A DNA stretch of 64,000 bases from NCBI RefSeq assembly GCF_017114825.1, contig NZ_JADEVO010000022.1:1-64000 (forward strand), read 5' to 3'. Positions 42,317 through 51,490 of this stretch are shown piece by piece. The DNA is from Pseudomonas gregormendelii. Lineage in GTDB: Bacteria > Pseudomonadota > Gammaproteobacteria > Pseudomonadales > Pseudomonadaceae. Made by a program: the position numbers and the translations under genes. Within the stretch, counting starts at the first letter, position 1, and every line of letters begins with the position of its first letter. Under the pieces are notes generated by a model. The model had not been told where the DNA came from and did not search any database. It worked only from the letters and a program-made list of their open reading frames with translations.

Positions 42317-42452
42317 CACCTCGAAAACCATTTGTGTGCAGCGCAGTTGCAGCCTTGTAATGTGCAGCCGCTATCAAATAAGGCTTCGGGAAGAATTGAA
42401 CGCCCGTTTGCTCGGGTGGAATGGTTGAAAACCTATCCAAGAGGATTTTGAA

Positions 42453-43316
42453 ATGGCAGAGATTACTGCAGCGTTGGTCAAAGAACTGCGCGAGCGCACC
42501 GGCGAAGGCATGATGGATTGCAAAAAGGCCTTGACCAAGGCCGGCGGCGACATCGAAAAAGCCATTGATGACATGCGTGCTTCGGGCGCCATCAAGGCTG
42601 CCAAGAAAGCAGGCAACGTAGCTGCTGAAGGCGCTATCGCTCTGAAAGAAGACGGTAAGTCGGCCGTTCTGCTGGAAGTGAACTCGCAGACCGACTTCCT
42701 GGCTTTGCAGGACGACTTCAAGGCATTTGTCGCATCCAGCGTTGAAAAAGCGTTCGCTGACAAACTGACTGACGTTGCTCCGCTGATCGAAGCTCAAGAA
42801 GCTGATCGCCTGGTACTGGTCGGCAAGGTTGGCGAAAACGTCAACATCCGTCGCCTGGCTCGCGTTGAAGGTGATGTTGTTGGTGGCTACCTGCACGGCA
42901 ACAAAATCGGTGTTGCGGTTGTTCTGAAAGGCGGCGACGTTGAGCTGGCTAAAGACATCGCGATGCACGTAGCTGCGACCAACCCTGAATTCCTGCTGCC
43001 ATCGGAAGTTTCGGCTGAAGCAGTAGAGCGTGAGAAGGGCGTGTTCCTGACCCTGAACGCTGACAAGATCGCCGGCAAGCCGGAGAACATTGTTGAAAAC
43101 ATGGTCAAAGGCCGTATCAGCAAGTTCCTGGCTGAAGCGAGCCTGGTTGAGCAGGCGTTCGTCAAGAACCCTGAAATCAAGGTTGGCGAACTGGCCAAGA
43201 AAGCCGGTGCTGAAATCGTTTCCTTCACCTACTTCAAGGTAGGCGAAGGCATCGAGAAGCCGGTCGACAACTTCGCTGAAGAAGTTGCTGCCCAGCTGGC
43301 CGCCGCCAAGCAATAA
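42453..43316 (+). CDS. tsf: Elongation factor Ts
   Basis: 287 residues. Guanine-nucleotide exchange factor for EF-Tu. N-terminal UBA-like region with LVKELRERTGEGMMDCKKAL (TDF-type exchange motif follows in NSQTDFLAL), then ADIAMHVAATNPEFL and the C-terminal TYFKVGEGIEK. AAGAGG lies about 10 nt upstream of ATG at 42453. High-expression codon use. It is followed by its own terminator before pyrH. Confidence 0.98.
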   Translation: MAEITAALVKELRERTGEGMMDCKKALTKAGGDIEKAIDDMRASGAIKAAKKAGNVAAEGAIALKEDGKSAVLLEVNSQTDFLALQDDFKAFVASSVEKAFADKLTDVAPLIEAQEADRLVLVGKVGENVNIRRLARVEGDVVGGYLHGNKIGVAVVLKGGDVELAKDIAMHVAATNPEFLLPSEVSAEAVEREKGVFLTLNADKIAGKPENIVENMVKGRISKFLAEASLVEQAFVKNPEIKVGELAKKAGAEIVSFTYFKVGEGIEKPVDNFAEEVAAQLAAAKQ

Positions 43317-43339
43317 GACAGTTTTCAACTGTCGCCCTG

Positions 43340-43373
43340 AAGAGGCTGCCCGCTCACGCGCGCAGCCTCTTTT
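43340..43373 (+). terminator. Rho-independent terminator of tsf
   Basis: AAGAGGCTGC, CCGCTCACGCGC and GCAGCCTCTTTT form a 9-10 bp stem plus T run, 24 bp after the tsf stop. Confidence 0.85.
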
Positions 43374-43409
43374 CAGATGGGGGGCCAAATTTTTAATTGG
43401 TTTCCCTTT

Positions 43410-43486
43410 GGAACTGGCTTACAAAGCCATGTTCCGATGGCGCTGAAGCAGCGCCAAGCTAGAGTGAACGCCAGCTGTAAACAGCT
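43410..43486 (+). promoter_or_regulatory. Three consecutive stem-loops in the pyrH leader
   Basis: Hairpin 1: GGAACTGGCTT, ACA, AAGCCATGTTCC (43410-43435, 11 bp with one bulge). Hairpin 2: TGGCGCTG, AAG, CAGCGCCA (43438-43456). Hairpin 3: AGCTG, TAAA, CAGCT (43473-43486). None has a T run typical of a terminator. A regulatory or processed leader RNA for pyrH is possible. Confidence 0.6.
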
Positions 43487-43526
43487 CGCAAAGAATTTTT
43501 AAAATACGCCGCAGGAGAGATTCGCA

Positions 43527-44270
43527 ATGGCTCAGCAGGGCAGTGGTTATCAGGCTCGCTATAAACGCATTCTACTCAAGCTTAGCGGCGAGGCCCTGAT
43601 GGGCTCGGAAGAGTTCGGGATCGATCCGAAAGTTCTGGATCGCATGGCACTGGAAGTCGGCCAGCTGGTTGGCATCGGTGTGCAGGTCGGTCTGGTGATC
43701 GGCGGTGGCAACCTGTTCCGCGGTGCAGCGCTGAGCGCAGCCGGCATGGATCGGGTAACTGGCGACCACATGGGCATGCTGGCCACTGTGATGAACGCCT
43801 TGGCCATGCGCGACGCGCTGGAACGTGCCAATATCTCGGCCATCGTGATGTCGGCTATTTCCATGGTAGGTGTGACTGATCATTATGATCGTCGCAAGGC
43901 CATGCGCCACCTGAACGCCAAGGAAGTGGTGATTTTCGCGGCCGGTACCGGCAATCCGTTCTTTACCACGGATTCGGCGGCATGCTTGCGTGCTATCGAA
44001 ATCGATGCCGATGTCGTGCTTAAGGCGACCAAGGTCGATGGCGTCTACACTGCCGACCCATTCAAAGACCCGCATGCCGAGAAGTTCGATCATCTGACTT
44101 ACGATGAAGTGCTGGATCGCAAGCTGGGTGTAATGGATCTGACGGCCATTTGCCTGTGCCGCGACCACAAGATGCCATTGCGCGTCTTTAACATGAACAA
44201 GCCCGGCGCCCTGCTGAATATCGTGCATGGCGGCGCTGAAGGGACCCTGATCGAGGAAGGCCAACAATGA
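43527..44270 (+). CDS. pyrH: UMP kinase
   Basis: 247 residues, hexameric bacterial UMP kinase of the amino-acid kinase fold. It makes UDP from UMP and ATP, the entry to UTP, CTP and UDP-sugar synthesis. N-terminal RILLKLSGEALMG, then VIGGGNLFRG, VTGDHMGMLATVMNALA, FAAGTGNPFFTTDSAA and DADVVLKATKVDGVYTADP. Ribosome site CAGGAG at about 43511. The stop overlaps the frr start by 4 bases (ATGA). Confidence 0.98.
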   Translation: MAQQGSGYQARYKRILLKLSGEALMGSEEFGIDPKVLDRMALEVGQLVGIGVQVGLVIGGGNLFRGAALSAAGMDRVTGDHMGMLATVMNALAMRDALERANISAIVMSAISMVGVTDHYDRRKAMRHLNAKEVVIFAAGTGNPFFTTDSAACLRAIEIDADVVLKATKVDGVYTADPFKDPHAEKFDHLTYDEVLDRKLGVMDLTAICLCRDHKMPLRVFNMNKPGALLNIVHGGAEGTLIEEGQQ

Positions 44271-44824
44271 TCAACGAAATCAAGAAAGACGCTCAAGCGC
44301 GCATGCAGAAATCCCTGGAGTCTCTGTCCCACGCGTTTGGACAGATTCGTACCGGCAAGGCTCACCCGAGCATTCTGGGCAGCGTGATGGTGCCTTACTA
44401 CGGTACCGACACCCCGTTGAGCGGCGTCGCCAACGTGACCGTCAAAGACTCCCGTACCCTGCAGGTCGTGGCGTTCGAGCGCAACATGCTCGCCGCAGTC
44501 GACAAGGCCATCCAGAGCGCCGGTTTGAACCTCAATCCGACCAACCTGGGCGAGCTGCTGCTGATCTCCATGCCGGCACTGACCGAGGAAACCCGCAAGG
44601 GCTTCACCAAGCAGGCTCGCAGTGCTGCGGAAGACGCTCGTGTTGCCGTGCGCAACATTCGTCGCGATGCGCTTGGCGACCTGAAGAAGCTGGTGAAGGA
44701 CAAGGAAATCAGCGAAGACGAAGAACGTCGTGCCGCTGCCGATATCCAGAAGCTCACCGACAAGGCTGAGGCGGATATCGACGCTGCGACCAAGCAGAAA
44801 GAAGCGGACCTGATGGCCGTATAA
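44267..44824 (+). CDS. frr: Ribosome recycling factor
   Basis: 185 residues, the standard length. With EF-G it splits post-termination ribosomes. Family marks: GQIRTGKAHPSILGSVMVPYYG, TLQVVAFERNMLAAVDKAIQ, LLLISMPALTEETRKG and RRDALGDLKKLVKDKEISEDEER. The ATG overlaps the pyrH stop, so they are translationally coupled; uppS starts 13 bp later. Confidence 0.98.
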   Translation: MINEIKKDAQARMQKSLESLSHAFGQIRTGKAHPSILGSVMVPYYGTDTPLSGVANVTVKDSRTLQVVAFERNMLAAVDKAIQSAGLNLNPTNLGELLLISMPALTEETRKGFTKQARSAAEDARVAVRNIRRDALGDLKKLVKDKEISEDEERRAAADIQKLTDKAEADIDAATKQKEADLMAV

Positions 44825-44837
44825 GGGTCGCGTTTTC

Positions 44838-45593
44838 ATGGAAAAGACTAAGCAGACTGCGCCCTTCGCGGTGCCGCGCCATGTCGCGATTATCATGGAT
44901 GGTAACAACCGCTGGGCGAAAAAGCGCTTTTTGCCCGGTGTCGCCGGTCATAAGGCCGGCGTCGATGCGGTGCGTGCTGTGATCGAGGTGTGTGCCGAGG
45001 CCGGGGTCGAGGTATTGACCCTGTTCGCGTTCTCCAGCGAAAACTGGCAGCGCCCGGCCGATGAGGTCAGTGCCTTGATGGAGTTGTTCTTCAAGGCGCT
45101 GCGTCGCGAGGCCAAGCGCCTGAACGACAACAACATCAGTTTGCGCATCATAGGCGACCGTTCGCGCTTCCATCCCGAACTCCAGGCCGCCATGCGCGAG
45201 GCTGAAGCCATGACGGTGGGCGCCAATCGCCTGGTCTTGCAGATCGCCGCCAATTACGGTGGTCAGTGGGACATCGCTCAAGCCGCGCAACGCCTGGCTC
45301 GTGAAGTCCAGGCCGGACATCTGCGTCCGGAGGACATCACGCCGGAGCTGCTGCAGACGTGTCTGTCGACGGGCGACCTGCCTCTGCCGGACCTGTGCAT
45401 CCGCACCGGTGGCGAGCACCGCATCAGCAACTTCCTGCTGTGGCAGCTGGCTTACGCCGAGTTGTACTTCTCCGACCTGTTCTGGCCGGACTTCAAACAC
45501 GACGCCATGCGCAAAGCGCTGGCCGATTTCGCTTCGCGCCAGCGCCGCTTCGGTAAAACGAGCGAGCAAGTCGAAGCTGGAGCCCGGGCTTAA
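44838..45593 (+). CDS. uppS: Undecaprenyl diphosphate synthase
   Basis: 251 residues, cis-prenyltransferase. It elongates farnesyl diphosphate with IPP to C55 carrier lipid for peptidoglycan and O-antigen. Catalytic Asp and P-loop-like site in HVAIIMDGNNRWAKKR; VLTLFAFSSENWQRP, then DLCIRTGGEHRISNFLLWQLAYAELYF at the C-terminal side. Stop and cdsA start overlap (TAATG). Confidence 0.97.
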   Translation: MEKTKQTAPFAVPRHVAIIMDGNNRWAKKRFLPGVAGHKAGVDAVRAVIEVCAEAGVEVLTLFAFSSENWQRPADEVSALMELFFKALRREAKRLNDNNISLRIIGDRSRFHPELQAAMREAEAMTVGANRLVLQIAANYGGQWDIAQAAQRLAREVQAGHLRPEDITPELLQTCLSTGDLPLPDLCIRTGGEHRISNFLLWQLAYAELYFSDLFWPDFKHDAMRKALADFASRQRRFGKTSEQVEAGARA

Positions 45594-46399
45594 TGCTTAA
45601 ACAACGAATCATCACTGCACTGATCCTGCTGCCGATCGCCCTTTGCGGCTTTTTCCTGCTGGAAGGCTCCGGCTTTGCGCTGTTCATTGGCCTGGTCGTA
45701 ACCCTGGGCGCATGGGAGTGGGCTCGCCTGGCGGGCTTTACCGCCCAGCCAGTTCGTGTCGGCTACGCGCTGGCCGTCGCGGTTATGCTGTTTTTCATGC
45801 ATATATTGCCCGGGCTCGCGCCTTGGGTCCTGGGCGCTGCGGTGCTGTGGTGGGGCGTTGCAACCTATTTGGTGCTGACGTACCCGCGTTCGAGCGGTCA
45901 TTGGTCGAGCGCCGCCTGCAAGCTGGTGATCGGCCTGCTGGTTCTCCTTCCGGCCTGGCAAGGCCTGATCCTGATCAAGCAGGAGCCTCTGGGCAACTGG
46001 CTGATCATGGCGGTGATGGTGCTGGTGTGGGGCGCGGATATCGGGGCTTATTTCTCCGGTCGAGCCTTTGGCAGGCGCAAGTTGGCGCCGCAGGTCAGTC
46101 CTGGCAAGAGCTGGGAAGGGGTCTACGGCGGCCTGGCGCTGGCGCTGGTCATTACGTTTTTCGTCGGGCTGGTTCGCGACTGGACGGTTGCAGAACTGCT
46201 CAAGGGCTTGATCGGTGCGGCGGTGATCGTATTCATCTCGGTGGTGGGTGACCTCACTGAGAGCATGTTCAAGCGCCAGTCCGGGATCAAGGACAGCAGT
46301 AACCTGCTGCCAGGTCACGGTGGGGTGCTGGATCGGATCGACAGCCTGACCGCGGCCATCCCGGTGTTTGCGGTGCTGTTGTGGATGGCGGCACCGTGA
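45593..46399 (+). CDS. cdsA: Phosphatidate cytidylyltransferase
   Basis: 268 residues, polytopic inner-membrane protein with about seven or eight TM helices. It makes CDP-diacylglycerol from phosphatidate and CTP. The family signature is complete near the C-terminus: MFKRQSGIKDSSNLLPGHGG followed by VLDRIDSL; GADIGAYFSGRAFGRRKLAPQVSPGKSWEG precedes it. Start overlaps uppS and its stop overlaps dxr (GTGA), so the block is one tight operon. Confidence 0.97.
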   Translation: MLKQRIITALILLPIALCGFFLLEGSGFALFIGLVVTLGAWEWARLAGFTAQPVRVGYALAVAVMLFFMHILPGLAPWVLGAAVLWWGVATYLVLTYPRSSGHWSSAACKLVIGLLVLLPAWQGLILIKQEPLGNWLIMAVMVLVWGADIGAYFSGRAFGRRKLAPQVSPGKSWEGVYGGLALALVITFFVGLVRDWTVAELLKGLIGAAVIVFISVVGDLTESMFKRQSGIKDSSNLLPGHGGVLDRIDSLTAAIPVFAVLLWMAAP

Positions 46400-47586
46400 G
46401 TCGCCCACAGCAGATTACCGTGCTGGGGGCTACGGGCTCGATTGGCCTGAGCACCCTTGACGTCATTGCCCGGCACCCGGATCGCTTCCAGGTGTTTGCC
46501 CTCAGCGGGTTCACTCGTCTGAGCGAGCTGCTGGCCTTGTGTGTGCGCCATGCGCCACGGTTTGCCGTGGTGCCTGAAGTCAACGCCGGTCGACGCCTGC
46601 AGGAAGAGTTGCGCGCGGCCGGCCTGTCGACGCAGGTATTGGTGGGCGAAGAGGGCTTGTGCCAGGTCGCAGCCGATCCGCAAGTGGATGCGGTGATGGC
46701 GGCCATCGTCGGAGCGGCAGGCTTGCGCCCGACCCTGGCGGCGGTCGAGGCCGGCAAAAAGATCCTGCTGGCCAACAAGGAAGCGCTGGTAATGTCCGGC
46801 GCCTTGTTCATGCAGGCGGTGCGCAAGAGCGGCTCGGTACTGTTGCCAATCGACAGTGAGCACAATGCGATCTTCCAGTGCATGCCGCGGGATTTCGCCC
46901 AGGGCCTGGGTTCGGTCGGGGTTCGTCGTATTTTGCTCACGGCCTCCGGTGGTCCGTTCCGCCAGACGCCGCTGGCTGAGCTTCAACACGTGACGCCAGA
47001 GCAGGCCTGCGCTCATCCTAACTGGTCCATGGGGCGCAAGATTTCGGTCGATTCGGCCAGCATGATGAACAAGGGGCTTGAGCTGATCGAAGCCTGCTGG
47101 CTGTTCGACGCCAAGCCGTCCCAGGTCGAGGTGGTGATCCACTCGCAAAGTGTCATACATTCCCTGGTCGATTACATAGACGGTTCGGTGTTGGCGCAGT
47201 TGGGCAATCCCGATATGCGTACGCCGATCGCCAACGCCCTGGCCTGGCCGGAGCGCATTGACTCGGGTGTGGCGCCGCTGGACCTGTTCGCGATCGCTCG
47301 CCTGGACTTCCAGGCGCCTGATGAGGAGCGTTTCCCCTGCCTGCGCCTGGCGCGTCAGGCGGCCGAGGCCGGCAACAGTGCACCGGCCATGCTCAATGCA
47401 GCAAATGAGGTGGCGGTAGCCGCGTTTCTCGACGGAAGGATTCGTTATCTGGAAATCGCGAGTATTATCGAACAAGTGTTGAATCTTGAGCCGGTGGTTG
47501 CGGTGGAGGATCTCGATGCCGTATTTACGGCAGACGCCAAGGCTCGTGAACTGGCCGGGCAATGGCTGAGTCGCCACGGGCGCTGA
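46396..47586 (+). CDS. dxr: 1-deoxy-D-xylulose 5-phosphate reductoisomerase
   Basis: 396 residues from GTG at 46396 within GTGA that is shared with the cdsA stop; the in-frame GTG at 46381 is inside cdsA and not needed. It converts DXP to MEP with NADPH, the committed step of the MEP isoprenoid pathway. NADPH fold VLGATGSIGLSTLDVI, GKKILLANKEALVMSG, metal site LPIDSEHNAIFQ, and LLTASGGPFR. It feeds uppS encoded just upstream. Confidence 0.97.
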   Translation: MSRPQQITVLGATGSIGLSTLDVIARHPDRFQVFALSGFTRLSELLALCVRHAPRFAVVPEVNAGRRLQEELRAAGLSTQVLVGEEGLCQVAADPQVDAVMAAIVGAAGLRPTLAAVEAGKKILLANKEALVMSGALFMQAVRKSGSVLLPIDSEHNAIFQCMPRDFAQGLGSVGVRRILLTASGGPFRQTPLAELQHVTPEQACAHPNWSMGRKISVDSASMMNKGLELIEACWLFDAKPSQVEVVIHSQSVIHSLVDYIDGSVLAQLGNPDMRTPIANALAWPERIDSGVAPLDLFAIARLDFQAPDEERFPCLRLARQAAEAGNSAPAMLNAANEVAVAAFLDGRIRYLEIASIIEQVLNLEPVVAVEDLDAVFTADAKARELAGQWLSRHGR

Positions 47587-47642
47587 CACGTGTTGCAATG
47601 CGCAAGCCCATGCAGCACTGGATAGGATTGCGGAGAGAATAG

Positions 47643-48995
47643 ATGAGCGCGCTTTACATGATTGTCGGCACCCTGATTGCGTTGGGCGTGCTGGTCACCT
47701 TCCACGAGTTCGGCCATTTCTGGGTCGCGCGTCGCTGTGGGGTTAAAGTGCTGCGTTTCTCCGTAGGCTTCGGCATGCCGTTGCTGCGTTGGCACGACAA
47801 GCAGGGTACCGAGTTCGTGGTCGCCGCCATTCCGTTGGGCGGCTACGTGAAGATGCTGGACGAGCGCGAAGGCGAAGTGCCGGTCGATCAGCTAGATCAG
47901 TCTTTCAATCGCAAGTCCGTACGCCAGCGTATCGCCATCGTGTCCGCGGGCCCGATCGCCAACTTCCTGCTGGCGATGTTTTTCTTCTGGGTGCTCGCCA
48001 TGCTGGGCAGCGACCAGGTGCGCCCGGTCATCGGTGGTGTCGAACCCGCCAGCATCGCGGCCAAGGCCGGGCTGACGGCGGGCCAGGAAATTGTTGCAAT
48101 AGATGGCGAGCCGACATCCGGCTGGGCCGCGGTTAACCTGCAGCTGGTTCGCAGGTTGGGCGAAAGCGGAGCGTTGCAGCTGGTTGTACGGGATCCGGGT
48201 TCCACCAGCGATACCCCGCGCGAGCTGGTGCTGGATAAGTGGCTCAAAGGCGCAGATGAGCCCGATCCGATTCGTTCGCTGGGCATTCGACCGTGGCGCC
48301 CGGCTCTGCCGCCGGTGTTGGCCGAACTCGACCCGAAGGGCCCGGCACAGGCTGCCGGCCTGAAGACGGGTGACCGTTTGCTGGCCCTCGATGGCAAGGC
48401 CCTCGACGACTGGCAACAAGTGGTGGATACGGTTCGCCTGCGCCCTGACAGCAAGATCGTGTTGCGGGTCGAGCGTGATGGGGCTCCAATCGACGTTCCA
48501 GTGACCCTGGCAGCTCGCGGCGAGAGCAAGGCGCCCAGCGGATACCTGGGGGCCGGGGTAAAAGCAGTCGATTGGCCACCAGAGATGATTCGCGAGATCA
48601 GTTACGGTCCGGTCGCGGCAATCGGGGAAGGGGCTCGACGTACCTGGACCATGAGCATTCTGACCCTCGATTCGCTCAAGAAAATGTTGTTCGGCGAGCT
48701 CTCGGTAAAAAACTTGAGTGGACCGATAACCATTGCTAAAGTGGCGGGCGCTTCTGCCCAGTCGGGTGTCGCTGATTTCCTGAATTTCCTTGCTTATCTG
48801 AGTATTAGCCTGGGCGTTCTGAATTTGTTGCCCATTCCAGTACTGGATGGGGGGCATTTGTTGTTTTATCTGATCGAGTGGGTGCGTGGTCGCCCCTTGT
48901 CGGATCGGGTGCAGGGTTGGGGGATACAGATCGGTATCAGTTTGGTGGTCGGGGTGATGTTACTTGCCCTGGTCAATGATTTGGGCCGTCTGTAA
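47643..48995 (+). CDS. rseP: Site-2 protease RseP
   Basis: 450 residues, intramembrane zinc metalloprotease that cleaves anti-sigma factor (MucA in pseudomonads) and so releases AlgU. Zinc site HEFGH at residues 21-25 in TM1 and the third ligand in PVLDGGHLLF (D402). Two PDZ domains lie between (about 110-200 and 210-300; GLTAGQEIVAIDGEP, GLKTGDRLLALDGKAL). AGAGAAT precedes the ATG. bamA is next, after a small hairpin. Confidence 0.96.
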   Translation: MSALYMIVGTLIALGVLVTFHEFGHFWVARRCGVKVLRFSVGFGMPLLRWHDKQGTEFVVAAIPLGGYVKMLDEREGEVPVDQLDQSFNRKSVRQRIAIVSAGPIANFLLAMFFFWVLAMLGSDQVRPVIGGVEPASIAAKAGLTAGQEIVAIDGEPTSGWAAVNLQLVRRLGESGALQLVVRDPGSTSDTPRELVLDKWLKGADEPDPIRSLGIRPWRPALPPVLAELDPKGPAQAAGLKTGDRLLALDGKALDDWQQVVDTVRLRPDSKIVLRVERDGAPIDVPVTLAARGESKAPSGYLGAGVKAVDWPPEMIREISYGPVAAIGEGARRTWTMSILTLDSLKKMLFGELSVKNLSGPITIAKVAGASAQSGVADFLNFLAYLSISLGVLNLLPIPVLDGGHLLFYLIEWVRGRPLSDRVQGWGIQIGISLVVGVMLLALVNDLGRL

Positions 48996-49015
48996 CACTT
49001 CGCTGAATTGCGAAT

Positions 49016-49040
49016 CTGCCGCATTTTGCGGCAGTTTGTT
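49016..49040 (+). terminator. Weak terminator-like hairpin between rseP and bamA
   Basis: CTGCCGC, ATTT-type loop and GCGGCAG are followed by TTTGTTTATT. The stem is short (7 bp), so it is more likely a partial terminator or attenuator than a complete stop. Confidence 0.55.
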
Positions 49041-49069
49041 TATTGCCAGTTGGAATAAGAAAGGACTTC

Positions 49070-51445
49070 ATGAAACGTCTGCTGCTAACTGCGGTTCTCA
49101 CCGTATTGATGATCGCCGAAGTTCACGCCGAGTCCTTCACTATCTCTGATATTCGCGTCAATGGCCTCCAGCGGGTCTCCGCGGGTAGTGTCTTTGGTGC
49201 CTTGCCGTTGAACGTCGGCGAGCAGGCTGACGATCGTCGCCTGGTGGAATCCACTCGTGCGTTGTTCAAAACCGGTTTCTTTCAAGATATCCAGCTGGGC
49301 CGCGATGGCAACGTCCTGGTCATCACGGTAGTCGAGCGTCCGTCGGTCGCCAGTATCGAAATCGAAGGTAACAAGGCGATTTCCACTGAAGACCTGATGA
49401 AGGGCCTTAAACAGTCCGGTCTGGCCGAAGGTGAAATCTTCCAGCGCGCCACCCTTGAGGGTGTTCGTAACGAACTGCAGCGCCAGTACGTCGCTCAGGG
49501 TCGCTACTCCGCAACCGTCGACACCGAAGTGGTGTCGCAGCCGCGCAACCGCGTCGCGCTGAAGGTCAATATCAACGAGGGCACGGTTGCTGCTATCCAG
49601 CACATCAACGTGGTGGGTAACACCGTCTTCCCTGACGAAGACCTGATCGACCTGTTCGAACTCAAGACCACCAACTGGTTGTCGTTCTTCAAGAACGATG
49701 ACAAGTACGCCCGTGAAAAGCTGTCCGGTGACCTGGAGCGTCTGCGTTCCTACTACCTGGACCGTGGCTACATCAACATGGACATCGCTTCGACCCAGGT
49801 GTCGATCACCCCGGACAAGAAGCACGTCTACATCACCGTCAACGTCAACGAAGGCGAGAAATACACCGTTCGTGACGTCAAGCTGAGCGGCGATCTGAAA
49901 GTCCCTGAAGACCAGGTCAAATCCCTGCTGCTGGTGCAGAAAGGCCAGGTGTTCTCGCGCAAGCTGATGACCACTACGTCGGAACTGATCACTCGCCGCC
50001 TGGGTAACGAAGGCTACACATTCGCCAACGTCAACGGTGTGCCTCAGCCGCACGATGACGACCACACGGTCGACATCACCTTCGCCGTGGACCCGGGCAA
50101 GCGCGCCTACGTCAACCGCATCAACTTCCGTGGCAACACCAAGTCCGAAGACGAAGTGCTGCGTCGTGAAATGCGCCAGATGGAAGGTGGCTGGGCTTCG
50201 ACCTACCTGATCGACCAGTCCAAGACCCGTCTTGAACGCCTGGGCTTCTTCAAGGAAGTCAACGTTGAAACGCCAGCAGTACCGGGCGTCGACGATCAGG
50301 TGGACGTGAACTACAGCGTGGAAGAGCAGGCCTCCGGTTCCATCACCGCCAGTGTCGGTTTCGCCCAGAGTGCCGGTTTGATCCTCGGCGGCTCGATCAC
50401 CCAGAACAACTTCCTGGGTACCGGTAACAAGGTCAGCATCGGTCTGACCCGCAGTGAATACCAGAGCCGCTATAACTTCGGTTATGTCGACCCGTACTGG
50501 ACTGCTGATGGCGTGAGCCTGGGTTACAACGCTTTCTACCGCACCACCGACTATGACGATCTCGAAACTGATATCGCCAGCTATGCGGTAGACAGCTTGG
50601 GTGCCGGCGTGAGCGTGGGTTACCCGATTAGCGAGACGTCTCGCCTGACCTTCGGCCTGACCGCACAGCAGGACACGATCAAGACCGGTGTCTACACCGT
50701 TGATGAAATTTTCGACTTCGTGAACAAGGAAGGCGACAAGTACCTGAACTTCAAGGCGTCGGCCGGCTGGTCCGAGTCGACCCTGAACAAGGGCGTGCTG
50801 GCTACCCGTGGTCGTTCCCAGAGCCTGACCCTGGAAACCACTACGCCGGGCAGCGACCTGTCGTTCTTCAAGCTCGACTACCGTGGCCAGTTGTTCCAGC
50901 CGCTGAGCGAGAACTACACCATGCGCCTGCACACTGAATTGGGTTATGGCGACGGTTACGGTTCGACCGATGGCTTGCCATTCTATGAAAACTACTATGC
51001 TGGTGGTTTCAACTCGGTTCGTGGCTTCAAGGACAGCACCCTGGGTCCTCGCAGTACGCCAAGTCGTGGCACCAACCCGGGTACCGCAGAAGATCCGGAC
51101 CAGGATCCACTGCCGTTCGGTGGTAACGTCCTGATCCAGGGCGGCGTGGAACTGCTGTTCCCACTGCCGTTCGTCAAGGATCAACGCTCCCTGCGGACTT
51201 CGGTCTTCTGGGACGTGGGTAACGTGTTCGACTCGCAGTGCAAGGACACTACCAATGCTGACGGCTCGGAGTCCCGTACCAAGTGCAACGACATCAGCCT
51301 GAGCAACATGGCCAGTTCCGTCGGTGTCGGTGTGACCTGGGTCACCGCACTGGGTCCGTTGAGCTTCGCTTTGGCCATGCCAGTGAAGAAACCGGATGAT
51401 GCTGAGACTCAAGTGTTCCAATTCTCCCTCGGCCAGACGTTCTAA
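49070..51445 (+). CDS. bamA: Outer membrane protein assembly factor BamA
   Basis: 791 residues from the ATG at 49070 (AAAGGA upstream), which gives a Sec signal MKRLLLTAVLTVLMIAEVHA. The mature protein has five POTRA domains (to about residue 420; for example ISDIRVNGLQRVSAGSV, VASIEIEGNKAIS, YVNRINFRGNTKSEDEVLRREMRQMEG) and a 16-strand beta-barrel with the VRGF lid motif in NSVRGFKDSTLGPR, ending FSLGQTF (terminal Phe). Core of the BAM complex that inserts outer-membrane proteins. skp follows, encoding a chaperone for its clients. Confidence 0.97.
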   Translation: MKRLLLTAVLTVLMIAEVHAESFTISDIRVNGLQRVSAGSVFGALPLNVGEQADDRRLVESTRALFKTGFFQDIQLGRDGNVLVITVVERPSVASIEIEGNKAISTEDLMKGLKQSGLAEGEIFQRATLEGVRNELQRQYVAQGRYSATVDTEVVSQPRNRVALKVNINEGTVAAIQHINVVGNTVFPDEDLIDLFELKTTNWLSFFKNDDKYAREKLSGDLERLRSYYLDRGYINMDIASTQVSITPDKKHVYITVNVNEGEKYTVRDVKLSGDLKVPEDQVKSLLLVQKGQVFSRKLMTTTSELITRRLGNEGYTFANVNGVPQPHDDDHTVDITFAVDPGKRAYVNRINFRGNTKSEDEVLRREMRQMEGGWASTYLIDQSKTRLERLGFFKEVNVETPAVPGVDDQVDVNYSVEEQASGSITASVGFAQSAGLILGGSITQNNFLGTGNKVSIGLTRSEYQSRYNFGYVDPYWTADGVSLGYNAFYRTTDYDDLETDIASYAVDSLGAGVSVGYPISETSRLTFGLTAQQDTIKTGVYTVDEIFDFVNKEGDKYLNFKASAGWSESTLNKGVLATRGRSQSLTLETTTPGSDLSFFKLDYRGQLFQPLSENYTMRLHTELGYGDGYGSTDGLPFYENYYAGGFNSVRGFKDSTLGPRSTPSRGTNPGTAEDPDQDPLPFGGNVLIQGGVELLFPLPFVKDQRSLRTSVFWDVGNVFDSQCKDTTNADGSESRTKCNDISLSNMASSVGVGVTWVTALGPLSFALAMPVKKPDDAETQVFQFSLGQTF

Positions 51446-51490
51446 GCGTCTGACCCAAGATAACGACAATGGATTTTGTAGGAGTGCATC

